A program made the translations under genes and the position numbers. DNA of 64,000 nucleotides from Paenibacillus sp. V4I7 (lineage in GTDB: Bacteria; Bacillota; Bacilli; Paenibacillales; NBRC-103111): the NCBI RefSeq assembly GCF_030817275.1, contig NZ_JAUSZD010000002.1, positions 1,550,001 to 1,614,000 of the forward strand. The letters run 5' to 3'. The notes under the pieces were generated by a model that saw nothing but the letters and a program-made list of their open reading frames with translations, ran no database searches and was not told where the DNA came from. Of the stretch, positions 18,722 through 27,550 are shown in pieces; positions within the stretch are counted from its first letter, which is position 1; every line of letters starts with the position of its first letter.

Positions 18722-19465
18722 ATGAAAGTTTCTCTATTCATCACATGTTTAAGCGACCTAGTATATCCCGTTGTAGGTGAATCCATGGTTAAGCTCTTGG
18801 CTAGATACGGAGTGAAATTGGATTTTCCTGGCGGGCAGACATGCTGCGGTCAGCCAGCTTTCAATAGCGGTTACTGGGATGAAGCGAGGGGGGCGGCATT
18901 AACACTACTTGAGGCTTTTGATGACAGTGATTTTGTCATATCGCCATCTGGTTCATGTACGAGTATGATCCATCATTATTATCCGAAGCTTTTTGAGCAT
19001 GATCCTGTGAATTTGGCTAAGGCGAACCGTCTTGTTGAGAAAACATACGAATTTACGCAGTTCCTCGTTCAAGTACTGGGTGTTTCCGACCTGGGAGCTA
19101 TGTTTCCTCACAAAGTTACCTATCACCCTTCATGTCACGGTAGTCGGTTATTAGGCGTAAAAGAGGAGCCAAAGCTGCTCATGCAGCATGTTCGTGACAT
19201 GGAACTGGTACCACTCCCGCATGCAGAGGATTGCTGTGGGTTTGGGGGCACGTTTGCTGTGAAAATGTGTGATATTTCCGGTGCCATGGTGTCTGAGAAA
19301 TCCGATCATGTAATGGAGACGGAAGCTGAAGTGCTGGTGGGTCTGGATATGGGATGCTTGATGAACATTGCTGGAAATTTATCATACCGTGGAAAACCCG
19401 TGAAGGTCATGCATTTAGCGGAATTACTAGCTGAAGGAGTGAAGCTGGCGCATGAGCGAAAATAA
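18722..19465 (+). CDS. lutA: L-lactate utilization protein LutA (CCG-domain Fe-S oxidoreductase subunit)
   Basis: The product has 247 residues, the usual LutA length, with both cysteine-rich CCG motifs: TCCGQPAFNSG near residue 40 and DCCGFGGTF near residue 170. With LutB and LutC it oxidises L-lactate to pyruvate in the cytoplasm. GGAAGGGAAG precedes ATG 18722. Its 3' end overlaps the lutB start (19452) by 14 bases, so the genes are translationally coupled. No GntR-type LutR regulator is nearby. Confidence 0.93.
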   Translation: MKVSLFITCLSDLVYPVVGESMVKLLARYGVKLDFPGGQTCCGQPAFNSGYWDEARGAALTLLEAFDDSDFVISPSGSCTSMIHHYYPKLFEHDPVNLAKANRLVEKTYEFTQFLVQVLGVSDLGAMFPHKVTYHPSCHGSRLLGVKEEPKLLMQHVRDMELVPLPHAEDCCGFGGTFAVKMCDISGAMVSEKSDHVMETEAEVLVGLDMGCLMNIAGNLSYRGKPVKVMHLAELLAEGVKLAHERK

Positions 19466-20966
19466 AGGAAGCGGGACCGTCAAAGAAAGATCGAAAGTCG
19501 CTCTGAATAATGAATTCTTGCGTAATGCAGTTAAATTCACAACCGAGCGGCTCAAGAACGGGAAGCTGGCTGCCACGGAAGAACACGGGAACTGGGAAGA
19601 GTGGCGGGAGCGCGGCAGGCAGATTCGTCTGCATACGATTGCTCACGTAGACTACTACTTAGCTCGATTTGTAGAAAATGCAAGAGCTCAAGGCGTTCAC
19701 GTACACTTCGCTTCTGATGCAGCTGATGCTGTTCGTTTGACGATGCTAATTGCTGAACACTAGAAAGCCAAGAGTGTTGTGAAATCCAAGTCGATGGTAT
19801 CTGAGGAACTGCATATGAACCATGCGCTTGAACAAATCGGGGTCGAGGCTATAGAGACGGACCTTGGCGAATATATAATCCAACTTGCTGGTGAAACGCC
19901 TTCGCATATTATCATTCCGGCTATTCATAAGAACCGGTATCAGATCGCTGAACTGCTCTCTGAGGATGCGGGGGAGAAGCTCGCGCCTGACACCGGTATT
20001 TTGGCTGGTTATGTACGCAGAAAACTGCGGGAGAAATTTCTGGAAGCCGATATCGGCATGACGGGATGCAACTTTGCTATTGCAGAGACGGGCTCAATCG
20101 TTCTTTTCGAGAATGAAGGGAATGCGCGGATGGTGAGCACCATCCCTAAAACGCAAATTACATTTATAGGTATGGAGCGTATCATCCCCACCTTGGACGA
20201 TCTCGAAGTGATGGCGACACTACTCCCTCGTTCAGCTACTGGTCAAAAGCTAACGGTATATATGTCTGTCATATCGGGACCCCAGCGTGAGCAGGATGGG
20301 GATGGTCCGGAAGAAATGCACGTCATCATCTTGGATAATGGACGTTCCTTGCAGCTCGGAGACCCACAATTCCAGGAGCTGCTTAATTGCATTCGCTGCG
20401 GCCTCTGCCTTAACGCTTGTCCGGTGTATCGTCATATTGGAGGTCATGCTTACGGTGGTGTGTATAGCGGACCCATAGGTGCTGTACTGACACCTGCACT
20501 GAATAAAAATGTCGACCAATGGGATGACATTGCAAGTGCATCAAGTCTTTGTGGGGCCTGTTATGAGGCGTGTCCAGTGAAGATTCCGCTGCACGATATG
20601 CTGGTTTACTTGCGTCAGCGTAAAGTGGAGCGCGGGGCGACCGATCTCGTGGAAAAAGCCGGAATGAAAGGCTTTAACTTGTTGATGTCAGATGCCAAGC
20701 GAGTTAAAGCATTAATCAAGTTTGGGCGCATTGGGCAGAAATTGTTAGTCCGTGATGGACATATTAAAGCCAAAATAGGCCCTTTAAAAGGTTGGAATTC
20801 GTATCGCTATGCGCCAAGCCTGGCTAAGAAGACGTTCCGTGAATCTTGGAAGGACATTGAGCAGGGATTGGAAGGCACATTTCCTGAACTTGATTCGGTG
20901 ATGAAAGCGCGAATGGAGATCCTTGTGGCTGCTCGTAAAGAGGGAGGAGGAAATCATCATGGCTAA
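19452..20966 (+). pseudogene. lutB: Iron-sulfur lactate utilization protein LutB, interrupted by an in-frame TAG
   Basis: One frame runs from ATG 19452 to 20966 with a single TAG at 19761-19763, giving 103- and about 395-residue parts. Without it the product would be about 504 residues, close to LutB (about 475). The second part carries VVKSKSMVSEE, the ETGSIVLFENEGNARM stretch and two Fe-S motifs, CIRCGLCLNACP and CGACYEACP. The flanking residues (AEH-stop-KAK) correspond to a region where relatives carry a sense codon such as CAG, so one C-to-T change would explain it. A GTG at 19779 could restart the second part but has only a poor ribosome site. lutA and lutC are intact, so the lesion may be recent or a sequence error. 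Confidence 0.85.
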
Positions 20967-21702
20967 ATCAGATACGGCTTTTCTCCAGAAGCTAGAAGTG
21001 GAAGCACGCAAGGACCAGGCATCATTTTTCGAAAATATTGCTGCACGGCTAGGAAGATCAAAGCCTTTGCAAACAGCTCCGGTACACAGCATGAAGGGGG
21101 CTCCTGAATTCTGGGATCAAGTGGATCTGCCTCTTGAAGGACGCATTCAATTATTTATGTCGAACTGGCATAAGGCTGGTGGCCATGCAAAACGATTGAT
21201 AGGAATGGCTGAAGCCGAAGCCTTTATTGAACATTTCATTGAAGAGACACAAGCAAAGCACTTGATCATCCAAGATCAACCCGAGCTAGAATCCCTCGGA
21301 GCTGCACTTACGGATAAAGAAATTGACATCACGGTTTGGAATGCTTTCGGAGTTGATTGCGATGGCAAAGATGAACTCATCGCTTTCGCCGCAGGAGCCG
21401 ACATTGGTGTTATAGCGGCTGAGCATGCAATTGCTTATACAGGTTCGCTTGTTATTACTTCAGCCCCGACTAGGGGAAGAAGTGTCAGCTTGCTGCCCAC
21501 AACGCTTATCGCTATCATACCTGTGGAGCGACTAAAGACAAGTTTGGGTGAAGTGCTCCGGCCTTTCGATGATTTGGAAATGACGGACATGCCCGCAGGT
21601 ATTCATTTTATCTCTGGTCCCAGTCGTTTCGCTGATATTGAGAATGATTTAACCATCGGTGTTGATGGCCCAAGTATTGTATATGCACTTATAATTGAAT
21701 AA
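20959..21702 (+). CDS. lutC: Lactate utilization protein LutC (LUD domain)
   Basis: The product has 247 residues in the LUD (DUF162) family, with the GVDCDGKDEL and ADIGVIAAEHAIAYTGSLVI region typical of LutC. It forms the lactate-oxidising complex with LutA and LutB. ATG 20959 follows GGGAGGAGG and overlaps the lutB stop by 8 bases; the in-frame upstream TTG at 20923 is rejected because it lacks a ribosome site. A 30-base segment at 21567-21596 recurs at 26358-26387 with one mismatch. Confidence 0.93.
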   Translation: MAKSDTAFLQKLEVEARKDQASFFENIAARLGRSKPLQTAPVHSMKGAPEFWDQVDLPLEGRIQLFMSNWHKAGGHAKRLIGMAEAEAFIEHFIEETQAKHLIIQDQPELESLGAALTDKEIDITVWNAFGVDCDGKDELIAFAAGADIGVIAAEHAIAYTGSLVITSAPTRGRSVSLLPTTLIAIIPVERLKTSLGEVLRPFDDLEMTDMPAGIHFISGPSRFADIENDLTIGVDGPSIVYALIIE

Positions 21703-21780
21703 AAGCCTTTATAAAAATCAATGCGCTAGGATCGGAAGCGGTTATTTTCAACAGTCTCGAGAATAGTAGGGGGCAAAATA

Positions 21781-21824
21781 AACGGAGCCACGCGGGTCAC
21801 TTCAGGGTTTGCGGGCTCCGTTTT
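21781..21824 (+). terminator. Terminator of the lut operon
   Basis: AACGGAGCC pairs with GGCTCCGTT and the stem runs into TTTT. It lies 79 bases after the lutC stop. Confidence 0.75.
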
Positions 21825-21900
21825 ACATTTATTTATGAAACTGTGCAATTCCTTTGTTGCAAGGTTCAAAAGAACCCTCCTTCATTGCTTCAATCCGTAA

Positions 21901-22773
21901 TTACTTTTTCAAAATCGGTATCCATATTTCACTTATAAAAGTTGGTGAGGTTACATCTTTATTCTCATTCCACAGGATTTCTGGACCTTCTATTGATTCA
22001 TAGTTTGAGGATGGAAACCATTCGGAATAAATGCGTCCCCATACACTTTGTAGTGTATCAGGAAATGGTCCGATTGCTTCGAATACAGCCCATGTTGAGG
22101 CAGAAACATCCAGCTGTGTTAGGTTATCTGGACACTCCTTCGTTGTTGCTACGCCAATATAGTGATCAAACTCCCCTTTTTCCTCCATCCTGCCCTCAGA
22201 AAAGTTTGTGGATGCACTAAGCAGTCCCATAGGCTCGACATTAGAAAGTTTTTTGAGGTTATTGATCGTTTCGCCATCTAAACTTTTCCACATAGACGCA
22301 ATCTCCGGATTAACCCCGTTGAATTGGATAGGAACTCTTTTCTTAATTCCAACAATGCGAAATGCCTCTTTTTCTTCAATTCGATAGATCATTTCATTTC
22401 CTCCTTTGATAGATAACTGGAAGGTCATTGGTGGATAGGCTTTAAGTGAATGGCCATTATTTCTGGCTTCTGACGGTGCAATACCATGCAAATTTTGAAA
22501 AGCTCTTGCAAAAGAATCTGGTGAGTTGTACCCGTATTTCACTGCAATGTCAATGACCTTTACACTGCTGCCTTTAAGCTCAAATGCTGCAAGAGTAAGA
22601 CGTCTACGGCGGATGTATTCCGATAGCGAAATACCTGCAAGAAAGGAAAACATCCTTTTAAAATGGTATTCGGAGCAGAAAGCCCTTCTTGCTATTTCTT
22701 TAAAATCAATATCGTTCGTAAGATTTTCTTCCATATACTTTAAAGCACCATTCATGTTTTTGAGCAAATCCAT
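21901..22773 (-). CDS. AraC-family regulator with C-terminal GyrI-like effector-binding domain
   Basis: The product has 290 residues. The AraC double helix-turn-helix comes first ([43 protein letters not shown]), followed by a GyrI-like/SOUL-type ligand domain (from [20 protein letters not shown] to the end), the architecture of Rob- and BltR-like multidrug or small-molecule sensors. The start at 22773 is chosen because AAAGGAGGTCAG lies just upstream; the frame extends to 22839 without a better site. It is monocistronic, next to a wrecked AraC gene. Its target and ligand are unknown. Confidence 0.88.
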   Translation of the reverse strand: MDLLKNMNGALKYMEENLTNDIDFKEIARRAFCSEYHFKRMFSFLAGISLSEYIRRRRLTLAAFELKGSSVKVIDIAVKYGYNSPDSFARAFQNLHGIAPSEARNNGHSLKAYPPMTFQLSIKGGNEMIYRIEEKEAFRIVGIKKRVPIQFNGVNPEIASMWKSLDGETINNLKKLSNVEPMGLLSASTNFSEGRMEEKGEFDHYIGVATTKECPDNLTQLDVSASTWAVFEAIGPFPDTLQSVWGRIYSEWFPSSNYESIEGPEILWNENKDVTSPTFISEIWIPILKK

Positions 22774-22868
22774 TTTCTGACCTCCTTTATCAAAAGAATA
22801 GCAGGAATTGCATGTATCCATCCGACATATCGTGCACAATTATGTAGGGTCTATTCTTAGGTACATCG

Positions 22869-23350
22869 TTACCCCTTTGGAATTTTGCGATATTCGGTTG
22901 GGGAAACCCCCATCATTTTCTTAAAGAGTCTGGAGAAGTAGTAAGCATCGGTTATGCCGATCGCGTTTCCGATTTCCTTGATCGCGAGGGCGGTCAAGTC
23001 GAGCATTTGGCTCGCTTTTTGTATTTTGAGACGTAAAAAGTACTCCACTGGCGGAAATCCAGTCTCCTTCTTGAATAAAAAATCAAATGCTGTTTGGATA
23101 CCCCAGTATGCTTGGCTAAATCGGCGAGTGTAATGGAAACATCCAAATGGTCGTTCATTTACCGGATGGCGCTTTCCATATAGTTCTCCCTTTGGTAAGC
23201 CTGCAGGTATTACAGCCAAATGCCGGGCTAATAATTGCAGCGGTTTACGGTTTTCAAGCTCGATCCATCCTTCGCCATCTGTGCAATAGATAACAATTTG
23301 CCCGGGAAGGGCAGCAGCTTTGGCGTAAAATGGAGCGAATGATGTAATTT
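22869..23350 (-). pseudogene. Decayed AraC-family regulator
   Basis: The last 40 or so codons encode a clean AraC C-terminus (IKEIGNAIGITDAYYFSRLFKKMMGVSPTEYR). Upstream, a different frame holds SAIR-stop-MNDHLDVSITLADLAKHTGVSK, the first helix-turn-helix, with an internal stop and a frameshift at about 23090. Further upstream a cupin segment (GQIVIYCTDGEGWIELENR and HLAVIPAGLPKG) runs directly into the helix-turn-helix region, so the linker of about 100 residues has been deleted. It is a nonfunctional remnant. Part of it recurs at 26265-26287. Confidence 0.75.
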
Positions 23351-23359
23351 TTGCTTGAT

Positions 23360-23511
23360 GAATTTCGAAGGCTGAATGCTACTTCCATTGGATAAAATCC
23401 AGTGGAAGTAAGGAGTTGAAAGCCTGGAAGCCATTTCCATTGGAATATTTCCAATATAAATGCGAATTTCGAAGCATGAGAGGCGATTCCATTGGAAAAT
23501 CTCCAATGGAA
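23360..23511. repeat. Three palindromes on an exact 52-bp period
   Basis: Imperfect palindromes with a TTCCATTGGA arm start at 23383, 23435 and 23487, exactly 52 bases apart. The third is perfect (TTCCATTGGA, 5-base loop, TCCAATGGAA). The first extends to 12-bp arms with one G-T mismatch, and the second is degenerate in its right arm. The motif GAATTTCGAAG in the spacers recurs at 23360 and 23464, 104 bases apart, so there is a two-unit super-period. It lies between the AraC remnant and the PhyH gene. It is not CRISPR-like, because the spacers are related to each other. Confidence 0.8.
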
Positions 23512-23631
23512 GCATTCATTTCATGCTGAATACAATTCGAATGTTCCATAAGTTCAAGAGAACCTAAAGGGCTGCCCTCAAGTAGATTTACCTACTTGTA
23601 GGACAACTCCGCTGAGTTCGTAATCGGGTCC

Positions 23632-25209
23632 TTAGAAAGTACTGACTTTACTTGTATCCGGGCACCAGCGGGAAGTGCGGTAATATCGAATCAAGATATC
23701 GACCGCTTCCTCCGTTCGCAGATGGGTGAGTGCTTCCGCTGCATAAGCTCTGACGTAACGGTCTTTGCTGTAAAGCGCTTGCTCCAAGGAGCGGACAGCT
23801 TCCTTCACATCGCCAGCATTACCGGTGCGCAGCAGTGAAAGTGCTGCAGTATATCCGACCTTGTTGGTAATGTATGGCTGATTGCTTACATACGACTTTT
23901 TGGACTCCGTATTATTCGATATTGAAGCATCTTCAGTTTCACAAAGTAGAGAATCCTTCAATACTTTCGCTAATGCCGAAACAACCTGGTCACCTGCATT
24001 TTTGAGCATACCTAATGATTCAACCGCATTCCGGCGTACCCATTCGCTCTGATCCTGCAAGCTCGAGATCAGCGAGGGCACAACGTCACCTTCGGAAGAT
24101 CCTATCATCCCGAGTACGAAAACCGCCAAAGCTCTTCGCTTCTCATCCTCATGCTTCAAAACACGGAGAAGCTCGGGAATCGCCTCAATGCCAGCTCCTT
24201 GCAATCCGTAAGCAGCCCGTTCCGCTGTCAGGCTCGACCCCTCCGTTATTTGCTTGATCAGCATTTCGATCCCTGGAGTTCCAAGTTGTCCTAGCGCATA
24301 GGCGGCATTCAAAGCGGTCGTTTCCACTTGATCGTTTAATAAAAACCCTAGCAAGGGAGCACAAGAAGCCGCTTCTGCTCCGATGCGCCCCAATTCGTCC
24401 GCTGCCCGCCCGCGTTCGGTCGGGTTCTCTGACTCAAGCTCTTGCCGTAATGCCAACAATCGCTCCTCAGTCGTTGTCGTGCCAACCTGCTTTGTTGTAG
24501 GTTCTCCGCGTAGCCAATCCCATACGTCTTGCCATAAATTCAAATGAGTAGCGGGTGTTCCTTCCGGCACAATCATCTCCCTGCTTTGATGATTCCAGCT
24601 CGGAAACTCCGGTGCGCTTAATCTGAGAAATTGAAATTTAAGCATATAACGATCTAGTTCTGATACATTAAGCGAAGCTCTATGCCACAAGTCGAAATGC
24701 ACGAGTATCATAGTACCCGCCTTGCCTGTGGGCAGCAGCGTCTCACCTTGGTCGCCGAGAAATTTTTCGTAGTATTGGGTGCCTGGCATGATCGCTGTAG
24801 GCCCTAAATCTTCGGTAATATCGTGGGTATAATAGAAAATCATTGCCCACCAAGGTCGATGGCTGCGCATGGAAGACCAATAGCCGTCTTTGTGCCATTT
24901 TCCGCCACCCGGCGTCTGATTTCCCGGTTGGTTGTAATGACAGTGGCGATGTGGATGCATGTAATAGTCTGAACCAAGTACACTGCTTAAGGCTCCCTTG
25001 ACGATTGGCGTATCGAACAGCTGCTGAATGTCCGGAACACGGGGGAGAATGTTGTTGCCGGGGTTGCCTTCATTATGCATAACATGATTGATCTGGTTCA
25101 TGATGCTCAAATGAAGTTGATGAGGCATGTCGTTCTGAAGTACAAGATATCCTTTGCTAATAAATTGCATCATTTGCTCATCTGTCAACAAATACTTGGT
25201 ATCTAACAT
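23632..25209 (-). CDS. PhyH-type Fe(II)/2-oxoglutarate dioxygenase fused to HEAT repeats
   Basis: The product has 525 residues. Residues 1 to about 245 form a phytanoyl-CoA dioxygenase domain: the metal-binding H-x-D is in GKWHKDGYW, the distal histidine is in FDLWHRAS and the 2-oxoglutarate arginine is probably in the following DRYMLKFQFLR. From about residue 260 to the end are helical HEAT/PBS-type repeats (SENPTERGRAADELGRIG, TTALNAAYALGQLG, WVRRNAVESLGML, RYVRAYAAEALTHL), which normally bind proteins. The substrate is unknown; PhyH enzymes hydroxylate small molecules. AAGGAGG precedes the start. The AraC gene at 25353 is divergent from it and probably controls it. Confidence 0.85.
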   Translation of the reverse strand: MLDTKYLLTDEQMMQFISKGYLVLQNDMPHQLHLSIMNQINHVMHNEGNPGNNILPRVPDIQQLFDTPIVKGALSSVLGSDYYMHPHRHCHYNQPGNQTPGGGKWHKDGYWSSMRSHRPWWAMIFYYTHDITEDLGPTAIMPGTQYYEKFLGDQGETLLPTGKAGTMILVHFDLWHRASLNVSELDRYMLKFQFLRLSAPEFPSWNHQSREMIVPEGTPATHLNLWQDVWDWLRGEPTTKQVGTTTTEERLLALRQELESENPTERGRAADELGRIGAEAASCAPLLGFLLNDQVETTALNAAYALGQLGTPGIEMLIKQITEGSSLTAERAAYGLQGAGIEAIPELLRVLKHEDEKRRALAVFVLGMIGSSEGDVVPSLISSLQDQSEWVRRNAVESLGMLKNAGDQVVSALAKVLKDSLLCETEDASISNNTESKKSYVSNQPYITNKVGYTAALSLLRTGNAGDVKEAVRSLEQALYSKDRYVRAYAAEALTHLRTEEAVDILIRYYRTSRWCPDTSKVSTF

Positions 25210-25274
25210 GTTAAATCCTCCTTAGAAATCTTCGTCCTTACTTAAAAATACTACAGTATTCGGTTTATTTTGTA

Positions 25275-25308
25275 TTTGCAAAATCGTCAATTATTTGTAC
25301 AATCGTCA
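25275..25308. promoter_or_regulatory. Direct-repeat operator candidate between the PhyH and AraC genes
   Basis: TTTGCAAAATCGTCA (25275-25289) and TTTGTACAATCGTCA (25294-25308) are two half-sites 19 bases apart (about two helical turns) in the 143-bp divergent gap. Direct repeats at this spacing are the classic binding pattern of AraC-family dimers, so this is the likely operator for the regulator at 25353. Confidence 0.6.
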
Positions 25309-25352
25309 TATCAATTACATTTTAATTTTTTCGAATAAGGTGGTGATCATGG

Positions 25353-26225
25353 ATGGATTTCGCCGACTTACATCCTTATGTGTACTTTGCAACCCGGTAC
25401 CCATTCTCCAAAGGACAGACTAGCAAGAATCGGATCTGTTATGCCTCCTCCCTATATTTGATCAGCGAGGGAAGAGGTGTCATTCACACCAATGGTCGCA
25501 CTTATGAAACGGTAGCCGGCTCTCTCGTGTACATACCAGCAGGGCAGCCCCATCATTGGGTTGCCGACAGCCAAGACCCGATGGTCCACATCTGCTGTTA
25601 TTTCGATTGGTATTACATAGATCGTAGGGCCGAATTCACCCACCCGAGCATGATCTGCTATGATGCAGCCACGCTGGTATCTACCCTGATCGGACCTGCA
25701 TTTCCTTATTCTTTACCCGAGCATGTGAAAGTGGAGAAGCTGCGGCTGTGGATAGATTTATTCGAGAAGTTTTATACTAACAATTACTATACAAACGAGA
25801 GGACGTACGTTCGCAGCTTAAAGATCCAGAGCAGCTTCCAGCAGTTTATCGAGTTTTTTCTCACTTTTGCCCTGAAAGAGGAGCATATCCCCAATCTCCG
25901 CATGTCCAAGTTGCTCGAGCGATTGGATCAGGATCTGGTACAAGGCAATCTACAGCCTTTGGAAATCTATTACAGAGAGCTGCGCATAAGCCGTGGATAC
26001 TTTTTTGATTTGTTCAAAGATGCAACCGGATTGCCACCAACCCAGTATGTCATCCAATTCAGGATCAATCGGGCGAAGGATGACCTCCTCTTTACGAATC
26101 TGAACATCACCGAGATCGCAGACAAGCACGGATTTTCGTCTTTGCATTATTTTTCAAAGCTATTCCGCAAGATAAACGGTCTATCACCACGGGAATTCCG
26201 AGAAATAAACAGAGACGGTCTATGA
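25353..26225 (+). CDS. AraC-family transcriptional regulator
   Basis: The product has 290 residues: an N-terminal cupin sensor (LISEGRGVIHTNGRTYETVAGS, YIPAGQPHHW) and a C-terminal AraC DNA-binding domain (LRISRGYFFDLFKDATGLPPTQY, HGFSSLHYFSKLFRKINGLSPREF). AAGGTGGTG lies before ATG 25353. It is divergent from the PhyH-HEAT gene, with direct-repeat half-sites in the gap, so it probably activates that gene in response to a small molecule. No terminator with a T-run follows; the hairpin at 26292 may serve. Confidence 0.88.
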   Translation: MDFADLHPYVYFATRYPFSKGQTSKNRICYASSLYLISEGRGVIHTNGRTYETVAGSLVYIPAGQPHHWVADSQDPMVHICCYFDWYYIDRRAEFTHPSMICYDAATLVSTLIGPAFPYSLPEHVKVEKLRLWIDLFEKFYTNNYYTNERTYVRSLKIQSSFQQFIEFFLTFALKEEHIPNLRMSKLLERLDQDLVQGNLQPLEIYYRELRISRGYFFDLFKDATGLPPTQYVIQFRINRAKDDLLFTNLNITEIADKHGFSSLHYFSKLFRKINGLSPREFREINRDGL

Positions 26226-26248
26226 CGAAAGAAGACGAAAGAAGCATA

Positions 26249-26287
26249 GGAAGGGAAGCAGTTGTGGCGTAAAATGGAGCGAATGAT
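26249..26287. repeat. Sliver duplicated from the AraC remnant
   Basis: The 23 bases at 26265-26287 are identical to 23321-23343 inside the AraC pseudogene, and similarity extends about 15 bases further upstream (GGAAGGG, AGCAG). Both copies are in the same orientation, about 2.9 kb apart. Confidence 0.75.
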
Positions 26288-26291
26288 ATGA

Positions 26292-26333
26292 CAACAGCCA
26301 GTTAGGAGTCAAGCGACTCTTAACCGGCTGTTG
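26292..26333. other. Long stem-loop after the AraC gene
   Basis: CAACAGCC pairs with GGCTGTTG, and the stem continues through GTTAGGAGTC/GACTCTTAAC with one or two mismatches around a 4-base loop. There is no T-run on either side, so it is at best a weak terminator between the convergent AraC and gerC genes. Confidence 0.6.
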
Positions 26334-26357
26334 CACTTTCAGAGACTTACTCGATTC

Positions 26358-26387
26358 CGATGATTTGGAAATGATGGACATGCCCGC
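26358..26387. repeat. Sliver duplicated from lutC
   Basis: This 30-base segment matches lutC 21567-21596 with a single mismatch. It lies between the AraC gene and gerC, outside any gene, and is a relic of a duplication or rearrangement. Confidence 0.75.
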
Positions 26388-26407
26388 GAGTATACCTTCC
26401 CATACGT

Positions 26408-27550
26408 TCAGTTGATAACACCTGTACTTGTTATGTGGACTTGAATACTAGGCTTCAACTTCACTTCTTTGTATTTGTTCTTCCAGTCGATGTTTTTCCA
26501 CAGCTCAGAGTGATTTACTCTCAGCTTTCTGCCGATTCCAAGAGCATCGCAGTTCGCTTCTAGCAATTTGTTTCCGACACCTGCTGCTTGTGTGTTTAGT
26601 GATGCAGATAATTCTTGATTTAGCTGCTCGCGGTCGATTTTTTGGCCCATACTGCTTGGGGAGCTGCTAATGGCACCGAAGAGGTCAACCTTAATTGAAC
26701 ATTCAATTTCCTGCGTATTTTTATCAACAGAAACTTCGAATGATCTCTTTAATTTCCGTACTTCAAATGAAATCACATTAGTCTCCAGCTTTTTAGGCTT
26801 GCTCTGTCCAGAGCTCTGATGAATTGGAATATCCATGAATGCATGTTTGTTTAGCTTGTCTTTTAGAAGCAATAAGATTGTACTGTCTTCCCGCGACAAT
26901 GTCACTCCGGTATATTTGTCTCCATCAAATAATCCGATACTGTCAACGATTAGTGCTTTATCCTTAATTCTACGAATCATAGGCAGCACCGTATCTTCAC
27001 CAGGGTCAGAGATTTGACTCCATAAGGAGTACAGAGTTTGCTCTGGAACAATCGTTGTTCTCTCTGCTCCATTAATCATTTGCTTAATGCCAAAAGCGAC
27101 TGGACTCTTCTCTATTTTTTTAAATGATAGTATTTCAGAAGCTAATCCCGTACTTATTAAAATATTCGTTTTCAGATACCCTTTAGGATTCCGGTAGAAG
27201 GTCTCCAAAGGGAGCATAATCCCTCGTCTCGCCAGATCTTCCCCAATGATCATAACATGAGTCTTGCTTGCTTCAATGGTACCTGGAAGCATACTGTCAA
27301 TCGTAGAACCAATTTTGAAAACGGAATCCCCGGTTGCTTGCATGACTTCATCCTTCACATCGAATTGTCCGCCGCCTTTACTCTCCAAAATGATAGCTCT
27401 AACAGTCCCACTAATTTGGTTATCTTTAGCAGCATCAAGGCTTATCCCATTTACCATCTTTTTAGTAGTTAAATATTGAATGTCCCAGCACCCTGTAAGG
27501 ATCATTAAAAGAATTCCTAGACAAACCGTAAGAAAAAGTTTTACTCTCAT
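26408..27550 (-). CDS. GerC-family spore germination lipoprotein
   Basis: A 380-residue Ger(x)C family protein. A signal peptide ends at the lipobox LTGC (cysteine near residue 21), followed by W-D, as in GerAC/GerBC lipoproteins. It is the membrane-anchored C subunit of a nutrient germinant receptor in the spore inner membrane. The start overlaps the gerB stop by 4 bases, so it is the last gene of a gerA-gerB-gerC operon. The C-terminus (KNKYKEVKLKPSIQVHI) matches the family ending. Confidence 0.92.
   Translation of the reverse strand: MRVKLFLTVCLGILLMILTGCWDIQYLTTKKMVNGISLDAAKDNQISGTVRAIILESKGGGQFDVKDEVMQATGDSVFKIGSTIDSMLPGTIEASKTHVMIIGEDLARRGIMLPLETFYRNPKGYLKTNILISTGLASEILSFKKIEKSPVAFGIKQMINGAERTTIVPEQTLYSLWSQISDPGEDTVLPMIRRIKDKALIVDSIGLFDGDKYTGVTLSREDSTILLLLKDKLNKHAFMDIPIHQSSGQSKPKKLETNVISFEVRKLKRSFEVSVDKNTQEIECSIKVDLFGAISSSPSSMGQKIDREQLNQELSASLNTQAAGVGNKLLEANCDALGIGRKLRVNHSELWKNIDWKNKYKEVKLKPSIQVHITSTGVIN

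Noticed and set aside
19761-19763. Pyrrolysine or other recoded TAG in lutB
   Set aside because: LutB is not a known pyrrolysine protein and no recoding element or pyl gene is visible; a point mutation or sequence error is simpler.
23360-23511. CRISPR array or insertion-sequence ends
   Set aside because: Spacers are related to each other and there is no transposase; only three units are present.
23228-23515. Minus-strand frames of 95 and 66 codons
   Set aside because: They are produced by the 52-bp palindromic repeats (repeating FQWK/FHWI-like words) and by the decayed AraC gene.
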